From: Siphonodentalium dalli
Lineage: Eukaryota; Mollusca; Scaphopoda; Gadilida; Siphonodentaliidae
Direction of reading: 5' to 3'
Length of the DNA stretch: 64,000 bases
NCBI GenBank assembly: GCA_032622095.1
Contig: CP136064.1
Coordinates: forward strand, 2,230,001 to 2,294,000
This document shows, one piece after another, positions 34,588 to 45,192 of this stretch; within the stretch, counting starts at the first letter, position 1, and each line of letters opens with the position of its first letter. The translations under genes and the position numbers were made by a program. Under the pieces are notes generated by a model that saw only the letters and a list, made by a program, of their open reading frames with translations, was not told the origin of the DNA and did not search any database.

Positions 34588-34955
34588 GACATATTATGGA
34601 CTTATTCGGGTGTGTGTAACTGATAAGATAGTACTCAGGCACCATGCCAACTGTGGGAATGTAGTATTCTACTAACATCGCCGAAAATCTCAAAGAAATC
34701 AACCATACCACTCCACAAAAATCGTCATCTGAACTACGCTTAATTGTAAATATTTACATCTCGGTTCGGGACACAACAATCAGCGATAAACGAACGTAAA
34801 TTAGTTCGCCATCGAGAGTCTTTGCATTTAATTAATATATAAGAATGACGGTGTGTGCTGTAAATTTGGATTAATATTCGTAAAAATAATTCTTTGAGCA
34901 AGATTATTCTCCATTTCTATATGATCACCCAACTGGAGTGTTTTGCATCACTTTA
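34588..34955 (+). repeat. dispersed 370-bp repeat, family D copy 1
   Basis: It matches 58384-58755 in direct orientation. Shared words include GAATGTAGYATTCTACTAAC, CAAGATTATTCTCCATTTCT and AGAATGACRGTGTGTG, and copies align throughout with frequent substitutions. No terminal repeats or coding frame were identified, so the class is unknown. Confidence 0.75.
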
Positions 34956-34959
34956 AGGA

Positions 34960-35500
34960 CTGATAAATACAGGATACGGCCGTTGTATTCAAGTTGTATT
35001 CAACAAAATGAGTGATTTGTTTTATATTTTAATCTTATTCTAAATAAATAAAAATAAAAATAATAAAAGCCACTGGGTCTGAGTTCTGAACTTCAGTGAA
35101 ATTCACTGTTCAGTGTCACTTTCAGGGCAGACATATGGTAACGGCTGACCCCAACCCGAAAACTAGGGTCCAGTGGCCACTACAATATTATGGACCCACC
35201 TTTTTTTTCATCGAAGGAGTTGGGGTTGAAAGTCTTGTCAGATTTTGAGACCACAACTATATATTACTAGGTTTTCAGGGCACAGACAAATTGAAGACTT
35301 AGGATCCATAGGTAAGTTGAAATTTAATATATATTACTATTCTATTGAGTACTGGTACTTAGAACCATATCGAAAATAGAAATAATTATAATAAAAACTC
35401 TGAAATGGAACAGCCAAAAAAAAAAAGCTCTTTAAAGAGTGTTTATGGCACAAATTGCGATATATATATATATATCCTGTGCTTTTTTTGATATATATAT
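34960..35500. other. no gene recognised; short TA microsatellites
   Basis: A (TA)n tract at 35460-35475 and another at 35491-35502 lie either side of CCTGTGCTTTTTTTG. An AATAAATAAAAATAAAA run lies at about 35043. Nothing else is supported. Confidence 0.4.
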
Positions 35501-35502
35501 AT

Positions 35503-36015
35503 GATTGATTGATTGGGGTTTAACGTCGTTTTAGCAATAAAGCCATATCACGATGAGAAGAAACAGATTATCAAAAAAGTGAAGCAACTGTGATGAGAAA
35601 AGACAGTGAATTAGACTAAGATGAAACAAAATATATACAAATAAAAACACCCAAATCAGAGCGTGATTGCTCGATTGGGGTCAGAACCATTTAGAAACTG
35701 ACCATTGTGCGAACATATATAAAACAGAAGATCAAAATACATAACAATACTGGTTTAAAAACAGCAAAGAGAAAACCTACATGAAATGTTTTCATCAGAT
35801 ATAAATACTGTATTAAGACTTTCGTATATTAAAATATTTGCAGTAGGTCATTAAGTTGTCATGTTCGCTGATGGGGTGATTGATCAGATATTTATGATAT
35901 CTGATGAATCTGGCATGAGTCTTAATTAATCGGGTGGTTGGATCACCAACATAGGCCCATCTGTTTGTTCGTGCGGCATGACCTTCACCTTCAAAACTCA
36001 TATATCCGGATTCAG
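35503..36015 (+). repeat. mollusc-type dispersed repeat (GATTGATTGATTGGGGTTTA)
   Basis: It begins GATTGATTGATTGGGGTTTAACGTCGTTTT with CATATCACGATGAGAAG close behind, and later has GGCATGAGTCTTAATTAATC and GTTCGTGCGGCATGACC. I recall this opening as abundant in bivalve and gastropod genomes. The class is not settled here. A 62-residue minus-strand frame (35813-36001) lies in it and is probably repeat noise. The right border is uncertain. Confidence 0.5.
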
Positions 36016-36298
36016 CACGATTGTCACACGATGCAGGGAGGATAAGTCTATATTCACACGACGTAAAAAATTACGACGTTTACGGACATATTGTCAATTT
36101 GCAGGCTATTAAGAATCGTTTATCTACTTGAGTGAAAATACGGCATTTCCCGGCTACGTCGCAAAATATCCCAAAATATAGAATTTACAATTTCTGATAT
36201 ATACATTTTTGTTACAGCTGATATTCTTAAGTCTATTTTGAATACATTTGCTATTATTTTCCACACCTCGCTTAGTGCGAAGTCCTCTAGAGTTACCC

Positions 36299-36323
36299 TT
36301 CTCGGCCTTTTGGCTAAGATCAA
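36299..36323 (+). ncRNA. 25-nt exact match to the 5' end of U2 snRNA (chimeric fragment)
   Basis: These 25 bases, with the core CTCGGCCTTTTGGCTAAGAT, equal nucleotides about 6-30 of animal U2 snRNA as I know it. Identity stops at ATCAA: the U2 branch-site-recognition segment (GTAGTA) is absent and the next bases, ATCTTCTCAGATCAGCGCC, are unrelated. It is thus not a U2 gene. A template-switch chimera or a SINE with a U2-derived head (SINEU type) would explain it. The following 36324-36475 segment is unusually GC-rich for this window and may be the SINE body. Confidence 0.6.
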
Positions 36324-36475
36324 ATCTTCTCAGATCAGCGCCTGACACATACCCACGGGACTTCGAGGTTGGTTTGAGGAGAATGGTGGACGGAAGAATC
36401 ACCTTCTAAACATCATTGTCCACAAGGTGCTACGCTTTTGGTCTGGTCGGAGGGCTGGCGGTGGCCCCCAAGCCG

Positions 36476-36740
36476 TGAATGACAACAACAACATTGTTGG
36501 ACTTTGACGACGAGAAAATAATTAGTTAAAATTAGACTTTACTAAATACACACAATACATTTTCACTTTACGGCAATGTGAGAATTTTCGGTGCCATGAA
36601 TGCCAACAACAACATTGTTGGGACTTTGACGGCGAGAAAATAATTAGTTAAAATTAGACTTTACTAAATACACACAATACATTTTCACTTTACGGCAATG
36701 TGAGAATTTTCGGTGCCATGAATGCCAACAACAACAACAT
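36476..36740. repeat. tandem repeat, period 122 bp, about 2.2 units
   Basis: Units start GAATGMCAACAACAACATTG at 36476, 36598 and 36720. Units 1 and 2 are almost identical through CGAGAAAATAATTAGTTAAA and ATTTTCACTTTACGGCAATG. The AACAACATTGTTG word is a short palindrome. It follows the U2-headed segment directly, so it may be its tail. Confidence 0.85.
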
Positions 36741-36904
36741 TGTCTATGACTGTTTATATGATTTATAAAAAAAAAACTGATACCAGGATTTCTATAAATA
36801 TGGAAATTTGGACTGAAAATCTGCAAGACTCTAAGACTTGCGGAATTAATGGAACATTTCTGCGAGTTAAATAATTTATTAAATAACTAATAAAGAGCGT
36901 TTAT

Positions 36905-37640
36905 AAAGACCAGTGACCTTCAACCTCTATCTTGGCTCCTAGCTGCTGGGCCGATTTCGACCAAATTTGGTATGTGGTGGCAGTTTGAGGCGCTGACAAA
37001 TTTCTTCAAAACCGGATGCCCGTGCAGCGTGACCTTGACCTTTCAAATGACCTTGAACCTGTATCTCGTATCCGTTGGGGCGATTTCCACCATATTTGGG
37101 GTGTTGGTGTAGTTTGACACTAGGAGTAAAAGGGACTTATTCGTTTGCCCGTGTGGCGTGACCTTGACCTTCCAATGACCTTGAACTCAGATCCGCTGAG
37201 CCGATTTCCACCGAATTTGGTGGAAACGGGTAGTTTGAGGTGCTTAGTAATTCGTCACACCCGGATGCCCGTGCGGCATGACCTTGACCTTTCAAATGAC
37301 ATTGAACCTGTATCTTGGTATCCGCTGGGCCGATTTCCACCATTTTCGGGGTGTTGGTGTAAATGGGGATGCCAATGAATTTCGTCCCACCGAGATGCCC
37401 GTGCAGCGTGACCTTGACCTTCAAATGACATTGACTCTCTATCTCAGGCTCCGATGGGACGATCAGGATGAAATTTTATAGGGAGGGATAGTTCGGGTAG
37501 CCAAACATTTTCAACGAGTAGCAGCATAACCTTGACCTTTTAAATGACCTTGAACCTGTATCTCTGGATCCGCTGGGCCTTTTTTCTCCATTTTTGGGGT
37601 ATTGGTGTAGATGGGTATGCCAATAAAAAACAACACAACG
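36905..37640 (+). repeat. tandem array (period about 125 bp) rich in TGACCTTGA
   Basis: Five diverged units, each with GCCCGTG, TGACCTTGACC, AAATGACCTTGAACCTGTAT, a CCGCTGGGCCGATTTCCACC box and GGGTGTTGGTGTA. TGACCTTGA occurs exactly at 37030, 37048, 37159, 37176, 37279, 37409 and 37545. Its complement TCAAGGTCA is the extended half-site bound as a monomer by ERR and SF-1/FTZ-F1 type nuclear receptors. Frames such as 37137-37424 (minus) are repeat-derived. Confidence 0.8.
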
Positions 37641-37942
37641 ACTATCCCCATCAGGATGGGTACCCAGCTAGTAATAGTGGATAAATTAATTGGGACATTA
37701 ATATAATAAAGTGTTGCTTGATGGTTTGTCTCAGTTATTTGACCAATTTACATGTACCTAAAGAAAATTCCCACTGAAAGTTAATACCCTGATATAACGA
37801 CTGTGATGTAAAATCCATAATTTTGGGGAATTTTCTTTGTTTTTTGTTTCAACAAAGTGACACACTTGGATTGAAACTTTCCAACCTGACACCCACCCCA
37901 ACAGACATGAAATTTTCAACTCTTTTGACCCCTCCCCTTTTT

Positions 37943-39772
37943 AGCTCAACTTTCTTTGTAAGTTTGAGCTATTGCCATGGGTTGGCGTCCGTCATCCGTG
38001 GGTCCGTCAACAATTTCCTTTGGCGCAGACTACAGGTAGTATCTTTGGTCTGATCTTTATGAAATTTGTATTTAATGTTGACATTGACATGTAGATGGAA
38101 CAAGTTATTTTGGGGTCATTCGGCCAAAAAAAAATGGCCGCTGGTGGCCATCTTGGATTTCAAATTTGAATCCATTGGTTTGGGCTACAGGCCGTCATAA
38201 AATTTGTAATGAATGTTGACATTTACATGTAGATGGGAACCAGTCATTTTAGGTTCAATCGGCCAAAAAACATGGCCGCTCGGCGCTGGTGGCCATCTTG
38301 GATTTTACTCTTTGCATCACTAAATCCTTTGACACATCCTACTCTCGTGTCTGGAATAAAAGGGTCGAAAAACTGACCAGAATTAATATAAGTGCAGACT
38401 GGATTATAAGTGCAGTGTGGATATTTTCATCGAAATACAGTCTTGCGTTGCGTTGAATGGGTACCTCACCAAATAGAGTGGGGATGGATAATAGTATAGC
38501 TGAAGGGGTCACTCTCACCAAAAAAAGTGCTGAAGGGTACACAGGATTTGTAATCGGCACGAACACTGTTTTAATACTTACAGTGTGTTTATGAAAGTCT
38601 GGCGCCCATTAACAGTTTCTTTTCAGTACATTTTAATATTCATCGGAATGTAAACCATTATTCTCTAACATAAATCATGGCAGATACGAAGACTGAACGT
38701 CCTTTAGAACGACATTTCAAAACCTGTGTACCTTTCAGCACATTTTGAAAAACATGTGTACCCTTCAGCACTTTTTTTGGTGAGAGTGACCACTTCAGCA
38801 ATAGTATATGTACATACTAGACCTAACATGCTTTTGAAAACAGAGGTTCTGTTTCAAGGTGGTACTAGTGCCAGTAGTAGTGGTCTAGTACTACTGTGAT
38901 ATTACTGCTTGTTATATACCAGTAATTAAATTCCCACCCAACATGGGACTCCCGGTCAACAATATTACTAGTATATTGACACTTACAGGATTTTATAAAC
39001 AATTTTTAACACTCTATCACGATTTGTTGGGTGGAAAAAACTAAATCATGCACTTTTATTCCAGGCATGAGAGTAGAGACCACATCTCTGATCCGATCAT
39101 CACCAAACTTCATATGGATCATCGGGGTGACCTCTAGATGGGAATGTGTCATTTTGGGGTCATTTGGCCAAAAAAATGGCCACCGTCAGCCATCTTGGAT
39201 TTTACTCTTTGCATCACTAAATACTTTCACACACCCTACAGACCACAATCCTGATCCGATCATCACCAAACTTCATATTCATCATTGAGGTGGCCCCAAG
39301 TTGGGCACGAATCATTGTGGGGTAATTTCGGCCAAAAAACATGGCCGGTGGTGGCCATCTTGGATTTTACTCTGCATCACTAAATCCTTTGACACACACT
39401 ACATACCACATCCCCGATCTTATCATCACCAAACTTCATTTGGATCATTGGCGTGACCTCTTGATGGGAATGAGTCATTTTGGGGTCAATCGGCAAAAAA
39501 ATATGGCCACCAATGGCCATTTTGGATTTTACTCTTTGTATGACTGCCGTAATTATTTCTCTAAAATCCATTAGCATGGGTTATAGACCGATCTGTTTGT
39601 TTGATCTTCATGAAATTTGTCATGGATATTGACATTTTAGAATTTACTCTTTGCATCACTAAATCCTTTGGCACACCCTACAGACCACATCCCTGCATTT
39701 ACTGTCAACCATTAAATTATTCCCCTACCTAAGTTGAGCTACAGTGTCATTGACACTTTCATTTATGAGATG
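37943..39772. mobile_element. tandem-core 'pearl'-like element, copy 2, opposite orientation, interrupted
   Basis: It starts with the terminal hairpin word AGCTCAACTT...AAGTTTGAGCTATTGCCATGG and ends GAGCTACAGTGTCATTGACAC near 39764. These are the two ends of copy 1 in reverse. Core units with TGGCCATCTTGGATTTTACTC follow. MITE family C (38499-38800) sits inside, and some units carry diverged text (ATCCGATCATCACCAAACTT) not seen in the other copies. Confidence 0.65.
38499..38800. mobile_element. MITE, family C copy 2, nested in the tandem-core element
   Basis: Same terminal repeats as 33336-33661 (GCTGAAGGGGTCACTCTCAC). AATAGTAT occurs at both sides (left about 38490-38497, right about 38800-38807, with one-base ambiguity). 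Both copies of this family thus sit in TAGTAT. The interior is shared with copy 1, including the GTTCTAAAGG / CCTTTAGAAC word in opposite orientation. Confidence 0.8.
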
Positions 39773-39802
39773 GATGCTGGGACTTAACTCATGCCAATAG
39801 TT

Positions 39803-39925
39803 AGATCATGCCATGAATTTCTCCAATTTGACATTGCAGAACATCAAAAAGTTGCCAGGTTTTATATTGGTGGAATATGATATCCACAGTCATAGCTAGA
39901 AGAGTCGAGAATCATGGCATGATCT
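39803..39925. mobile_element. tiny inverted-repeat element with AGATCATGCCATGA ends
   Basis: AGATCATGCCATGA and its complement TCATGGCATGATCT bound 123 bp. The same terminus occurs in the long hairpin at 62141-62222. The left flank is TA and the right flank TG, consistent with a mutated TA duplication. Too small to classify. Confidence 0.45.
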
Positions 39926-40305
39926 GTATACCCAACCCAATAATGAGACATAATAAATATTTTCATTCACCCCACACAGACTTGGTGTTACAGGTTATTT
40001 ATAAATACATATGAAATGTAAATATCACCAAAAAAATAAAATGAATGTAAAATTCTGACTATTTATATTAAATTTCAACATATTGACAAATTAATTTACA
40101 GAATTAAGAATTTCTCAACAATAATATACACTTCTAGGTGCCTAATAATAGTGATGGCATGATAATTGTACTGTGTGGGAATTTTGGCTGAAATGAATGA
40201 TGGAGATTCTAATTTTGCTCCAAGTCTGCATTAATGTATCTTTACCAAATGATAGTGGTAAATACACCAACATATAAATAAAGTCACTCAATTTTGTGAT
40301 TGCAG

Positions 40306-40475
40306 GAGCAAAAGATTCACAAAAGATCAGGTTCAAAGATATTAACAGCAGCAAATTCAGCTTGGTCAATCCAATTAATTGTCATGGAAGCCTGTTTGTA
40401 TGTGGGAGCATGCAGTTTGGTCTGGATCGACATGTTGCCAAAAAGAATAGGATCCAAGAACAGAGTACCCGTTCT
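40306..40475 (+). pseudogene. candidate exon, unrecognised
   Basis: TTTTGTGATTGCAG, a good splice acceptor, ends at 40305, and TCT/GTGAGTAC, a good donor, lies at 40476. The 170 bp between are open in one frame (words IRFKDINSSKFSLVNPI and HGSLFVCGSMQFGLDRHV) with a composition unlike its AT-rich surroundings. I do not recognise the protein. No neighbouring exon could be found, so this may be a single exon of a gene extending outside the window, or a chance match. Confidence 0.25.
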
Positions 40476-40908
40476 GTGAGTACTTACTAGTAGTCAATGA
40501 AATCTCATGAAAAAAGGGTTCTAACATATGTATTAATGTGTAACAATAATTGGACCGGAACCATATTCAAACCTGGCCTTTTAGCTGGGAAATACACATA
40601 CCAACTTCGGTTCAGACAAATAATCCAAATTGGAGTTATCGCTTGGAAACCATATGTTTACCATATCCGAATCTAAACAAAGGGGAAAAATTTACAATAA
40701 CATAGTGTTTATGCCATATTTCTGATTGGCATAAGAACAAAGTGTGTCTTTATCTTACTATTCCTTCTGTTTATGGCATTTTTTGACGGAGGTGAATATT
40801 TTAACAGCATATCCACCGCCGCCCGTATCTTTAACAGACAGACAGATGATAGACTGATTACATAATACAATCTTTTGCTTCAAAAGGGCTATAAAATTTT
40901 GTAGTATA

Positions 40909-42203
40909 TTACTCTCGGGCTCCAAATAAAGATGCATGCACGTTTATTATTTTCTTGGGAAATTTCCCCCTGCACAGTGATTATTTGGGTCTGCATGTTT
41001 ATTAATTTTGAGGCTATAATATATATCATATAGGCTATTTCTATATGATTCTGATATCAAAATGATGAGCTTATAGCTTTATTCATGTACATATTCAAGT
41101 ATATGACATACATGTGAACAATTAAATATTGAATAAAACATTGAACTTGATTCCGATACTTGACCTGCCAGTACTATAAAAATAATTTGTTTAACCAGTT
41201 ATTTTTAGCTCAACTTTACTTTGTAAAGTTTGAGCTATTGCCATGGCTTGGTATCCGTCGTGCGTGTGTGTGTGCGTGCGTGTGTGTGATTCATCAACAA
41301 TTTCCTTTAGCACGGGCTACAGGACGTACCTTTGGTAGGATCATTATAAAATTTGGCATAGCTGTTGACATGTAGATGGGAACGAGTCATTTGGGGGTTG
41401 TTCAGCCAAAAAACATGGCCGCAGCAGCCATGTTGGATTTTACTCTTTGTATGACTAAATTGTTTGGCACGAGCTACAGGTCATACCTTTGGTCGGATCA
41501 TCATGAAATTTGTTATGGATGTTAACAATGACATGTAAATGGGAACGAGAGATTTTGGGGTAATTCGGCCAAAAAAACATGGCCGCCAGCAGCCATCTTG
41601 GATTTTACTCTTTGCATGACTAAATCCTTTGGCGCGCGCGGGCTACAGGTCGTACCTTTGGTCGGATCATTATGAAATTTGTCACGGCTGTTGACATGTA
41701 GATGGGAACGAGTCATTTTGGGGTCATTCGGCAAAAAAACATGGCCGCCAGCAGCCATCTTGGATTTAAAAATTCAATCCATTAGCACGGGCTACAGGCC
41801 ACACTATTTGTCTGATCATCATGAAATTTGTCATGGATGTTACTATGGACATGTAGATGGGAACGAGTCATTTTGGGGTTATTTGGTAAAAAAACATGGC
41901 CGCCAGCAGCCATCTTGGATTTTACACTTGGCACGGCTACAGGTCGTACCTTTAGTCGGATCATCATGAAATTTGTCACAGATGACTGAGATGTTGACAA
42001 TGAGATGTAGATGGGAACAAGTCATTTTGGGGTCATTTGGCAAAAAAACATGGCTGCCAGTGGCCATCTTGGATATCAAAATTCAATCCTTTAGCACAGG
42101 CCGCCAGCAGTCATTTTTGATTTTACTCTTTGCATGACTAAATTTTTTGGCACAGGCTACAGGTCGTACCTTTGGTCGTATCTTTATGGAGCCCGAGAGT
42201 AAT
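40909..42203. mobile_element. inverted-repeat element enclosing a tandem core, copy 3
   Basis: ATTACTCTCGGGCTCCA (40908-40924) is complementary to TGGAGCCCGAGAGTAAT (42187-42203). Inside, 41206-42180 begins with the pearl-like hairpin (AGCTCAACTTTACTTTGTAA) and holds five units of about 160 bp with CATGGCCGCCAGCAGCCATC. This copy lacks the GTGTCAATGACAC end. The tandem core thus appears captured by, or exchanged into, an element with other ends. Frames here are repeat-derived. Confidence 0.6.
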
Positions 42204-43053
42204 CATACTGATCACCGAATAGCAAATGCATGTTCTATGCATTTGATTCAAACGCCTGGTCATCTCAGGACAAACATACAGTATAAATGAAGAGAATAAG
42301 TAACAGTATTGGGGTAAATTGGATGAATAAGCCCCAAAATAAAAAAATATTAATAAAAATTATGAAGTGTTCTTTTAAATGTAATCTCACAGGTGGAACC
42401 AGAGCATTTGTATTCAACAAAGAATAGATTCCTCCTTCAGCCATCAAAGAAGAAAATGGGTTGCCAAGCAAGAATACTGATGCGAGAAATTCTGGTTTTT
42501 CCTGATTACAAGGTGGAATTCAAAAGTCACTAAGTTCACATTTCAGAAGACTGGTATAATTACACCTGTAATATAAATCATAAATTAGGTTTTTCTCAAA
42601 CAAAATGTCATTGATGGATAGATCTATGTCCAGTTACGCTATCATATACCCACAATAGAATTGTTAAGGGGAAAGTATCTACATAGGGCAAAAATATTTT
42701 TTGGGTAAAATTGATCTTCATGTATACTCCATATGTAATTTGGTTAATCTCATGACTAATCTTTTTCAGATTCCAATTAATTCTACTGAACAGTGAACAC
42801 AGAAGGAAGAAAACAGCTGAACATTTGAAATGTAACATCACCACAGCAAAAGCTGAGAGGAGAATTTATATTCAATTTCCAGCTGAAAACTCTCACTCAA
42901 AGCATGTCATGGGAGAGGTTTGTCCATTTTAATCTTTTGATTTTAATATAACATAAAGCCTGTCACCCCTATAATAGTGTAAGCAGTTCCATTTATGTTG
43001 TTGGCTTGTTGCAAATAGCCATGTGACATGACATATCAAAATAATATAATGAA
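42204..43053. other. no feature recognised
   Basis: AT-rich sequence with no partner elsewhere in the window and no convincing coding frame. A poly-A stretch lies near 42340. Confidence 0.4.
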
Positions 43054-43057
43054 TTAA

Positions 43058-43392
43058 AGGTACTCAAATCAGATTTCTTGGTCCCCATATCATCAGATTC
43101 CAACAACAACATATTTGAGAAATGCCACTTAAGTTATCAGAATCGATGTACTGCCCAAAAATAATGCTAATCGGTCAACTTTAGTACAAAATTGCCCAAA
43201 ACATGTTATTTATCAAGATTTTGTTCAACAAAATATATATACACACACAATCTTGAGAAACAACAAATTCAAAATGAAAATCTGACCAATCTGAGGTTTG
43301 GTGGGTCGGTTGCTCGACTCGAATCACAATATCTTTTACACCCAAAGCCAAAGAAATAGTCATTTGGGAGCTTTAATTCGGATTGAGTATCT
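43058..43392. mobile_element. TTAA-flanked MITE, family A copy 2 (335 bp)
   Basis: TTAA flanks both sides (43054-43057 and 43393-43396). Ends are AGGTACTCAAATCAGA and, read inward, AGATACTCAATCCGAATT. The right arm carries CTCGACTCGAATCACAATAT and CCAAAGCCAAAGAAATAGT as in the copies at 5.9 and 52.3 kb. The left arm has diverged more. Confidence 0.8.
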
Positions 43393-43421
43393 TTAATAAT
43401 AGAAATTGTTAAAAGACATGG

Positions 43422-43470
43422 AATGGGTTAAATGGGTTAAATGGGTTAAATGGGTTAAATGGGTTAAATC
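43422..43470. repeat. 9-bp minisatellite (AATGGGTTA)5
   Basis: Five perfect units. The word resembles but is not the animal telomere repeat, and the phase is 9 bp, so this is an ordinary minisatellite. Confidence 0.9.
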
Positions 43471-43683
43471 TCCTACCTTGGCCCTGTTTGATCCAATGCA
43501 AGTCCAAGCATCCAAATGGACCTAGAGGCTACTACTAGGTTACAGATAAGATAAGATTTTATTGTCACAACTTCAACATTGAAGGTTAACATAAAACACA
43601 AATGAAACATATACATGAACATTTACATACTGTAATGTGGTACGCCAAGGCTATACGACTGACGTATGTTATAGGGTAAATCG

Positions 43684-44584
43684 TTACTGCTTGAGGTTGG
43701 CATTAGACACTAAGTTCTTTCGTTGCTCGAATGCGGTATATGTATACCTTACGATATTCAGCGTGATGTCGTGATTGAATGAACGGAAGATAATGTTAAG
43801 GAAATATTCTTCAGTTACGTTATTGCAGTCAATGCTACTAATGCTTTCAAATAATTCCCGTCTTAACGTTCGATATGTTGGGCAATGTAAGATGAAGTGT
43901 GCTTCATCCTCTGTTTCTGCATTGCACATCAGGCACTTTCGAAGATTTCTGGCAGGCGCTTTGCCATTGACATCACGGTTATGCCTATCAGTTTCTATCG
44001 ACAATGAGTGAGCACTTATCCTTAGCCGGGTAAGCGCCATTAGCTCATCTGTGGTATTTGGGGAGAGAAGATAGTTTTCAAGTTTTCCATCGGTTTCAAG
44101 TCTGGATGACCACCACTGACGGTACATTGTCTCTAGTTTTGTCTTTATTGAATAGACTAGAGATGCGTTTTTGGTAGTTGACTGATTTTCCCAAACATGG
44201 GCGAATCCAATGTGATTCATGATTGACTTAAATCGTTCCATCCAAAGCGAGTTATGTCCCCAGAAAGAATCTATATAACATTTATATGCTATAGCATCAT
44301 CGTCCAATTCAAGAATATGTAGCCAAAATCGGACCGTGTGAATTATGATGAATATATCAATTGGATACGATCCTAATTCACCACGTGTGGCGACGTTTGA
44401 ACTATGGCGGTTAATTCTCAGTGTTTGTTTACAGAATTGGAGCGCTAATTTACTGCTTAGATTGTTGTCATAAAGATCCCCGAGTTGGACGTTACACCCC
44501 AGGCGGTCTGTGTTAAGTGTTAGCACGCCCCAGACTTCGGCTGCGTATGTAATTATGGGCTTAATTAATTAATTGAATAGTTTC
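43684..44584 (-). pseudogene. LINE ORF2 C-terminal domain with zinc knuckle
   Basis: A 280-codon frame (44526-43684), the longest in the window, extends upstream to about 44584 if one in-frame TAA (about 44571) is ignored. The upstream residues include the KPIITYAAEVWG-type motif typical just after the RT palm. Near the C-terminus CLMCNAETEDEAHFILHC gives the C-x2-C...H-x4-C knuckle, followed by PTYRTLRRELF. This region probably binds nucleic acid during target-primed reverse transcription. Its integrity, compared with the broken 5' parts, suggests moderate age. Confidence 0.8.
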
Positions 44585-44687
44585 AGATTGATTTCCGCAT
44601 TCATTTCTGAGAGGGGTAGGCAAAAAAGTGCCTTTCTCCCTTTCTGTGCCAGTTGCCCATGATTGAATTTTCTGGAAGCAAGTATAT

Positions 44688-45192
44688 TTATACCCAAATA
44701 TCGATATTCTGTGACAAGGTCCAATGGATTCCCATCAATATTGAATCTTGCTTTAGTAGTTTTCCACCTGTATTAAATACGAGGACTTTAGATTTTTTGG
44801 TGTTTACAGAAAGGTGCCATTTTTGAAAATATGAATTGACCCTCTTTAGTGCATTGCGTGGGCCGACTGCACTTGATGAAGCAAGTACTATATCAACTGC
44901 ATACATGAGACAACTAATAGCAGTGTCGTGCATATTTATTGGGTCACATGTTTTGTCCAGTACGTTGGGTATATCGTTAATAAATATGTTGAATAGCTTG
45001 GGGCTTAATACAGACCCTTGTTTCACACCTGTAGTGGTCTGTATGGGATCAGTTAGTCCATCTTTAAATTTGATGGAAAAGGAAATATCTTGGTATATAC
45101 TTCTAAGGACTGAGTGGAAATTGTCTTTAATACGGTACTGGTTTAGTTTTTTAAGGACGCCGTCACGCCAAACTGTATCGAATGGTTTTTAG
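44688..45192 (-). pseudogene. LINE reverse transcriptase, C-terminal half, with a mutated catalytic box
   Basis: The frame 45026-44688 gives KQGSVLSPKLFNIFINDIP (RT motif B region), LMYAVDIVLASSS (motif C) and KWHLSVNTKKSKVLVFNTGG (motif D/E region). Motif C should read YADD, but the codon at 44895-44897 is GTT, giving YAVD. That removes one of the metal-binding aspartates, so this copy could not polymerise even if its frame were open. Upstream on the minus strand, 45192-45027 continues with an FDTVW word just after the insertion breakpoint. Confidence 0.85.

Noticed and set aside
36290-36490. Functional U2 snRNA gene
   Set aside because: Only the first part of U2 is present. The branch-site region, Sm site and 3' stem-loops are missing.
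37137-37481. Overlapping frames of 67-95 residues with VTLHGHLGG or DLDLQMTL words
   Set aside because: They are translations of the TGACCTTGACC repeat on both strands.
41522-42079. Conserved protein family suggested by repeated MAAGGHVFLPNDPKMTRSHLH-like frames
   Set aside because: These are translations of the 160-bp tandem units, appear on several frames, and depend on the DNA repeat rather than on coding constraint.
43422-43470. Internal telomere repeat
   Set aside because: The unit is the 9-mer AATGGGTTA, not the hexamer TTAGGG. Treated as a minisatellite.
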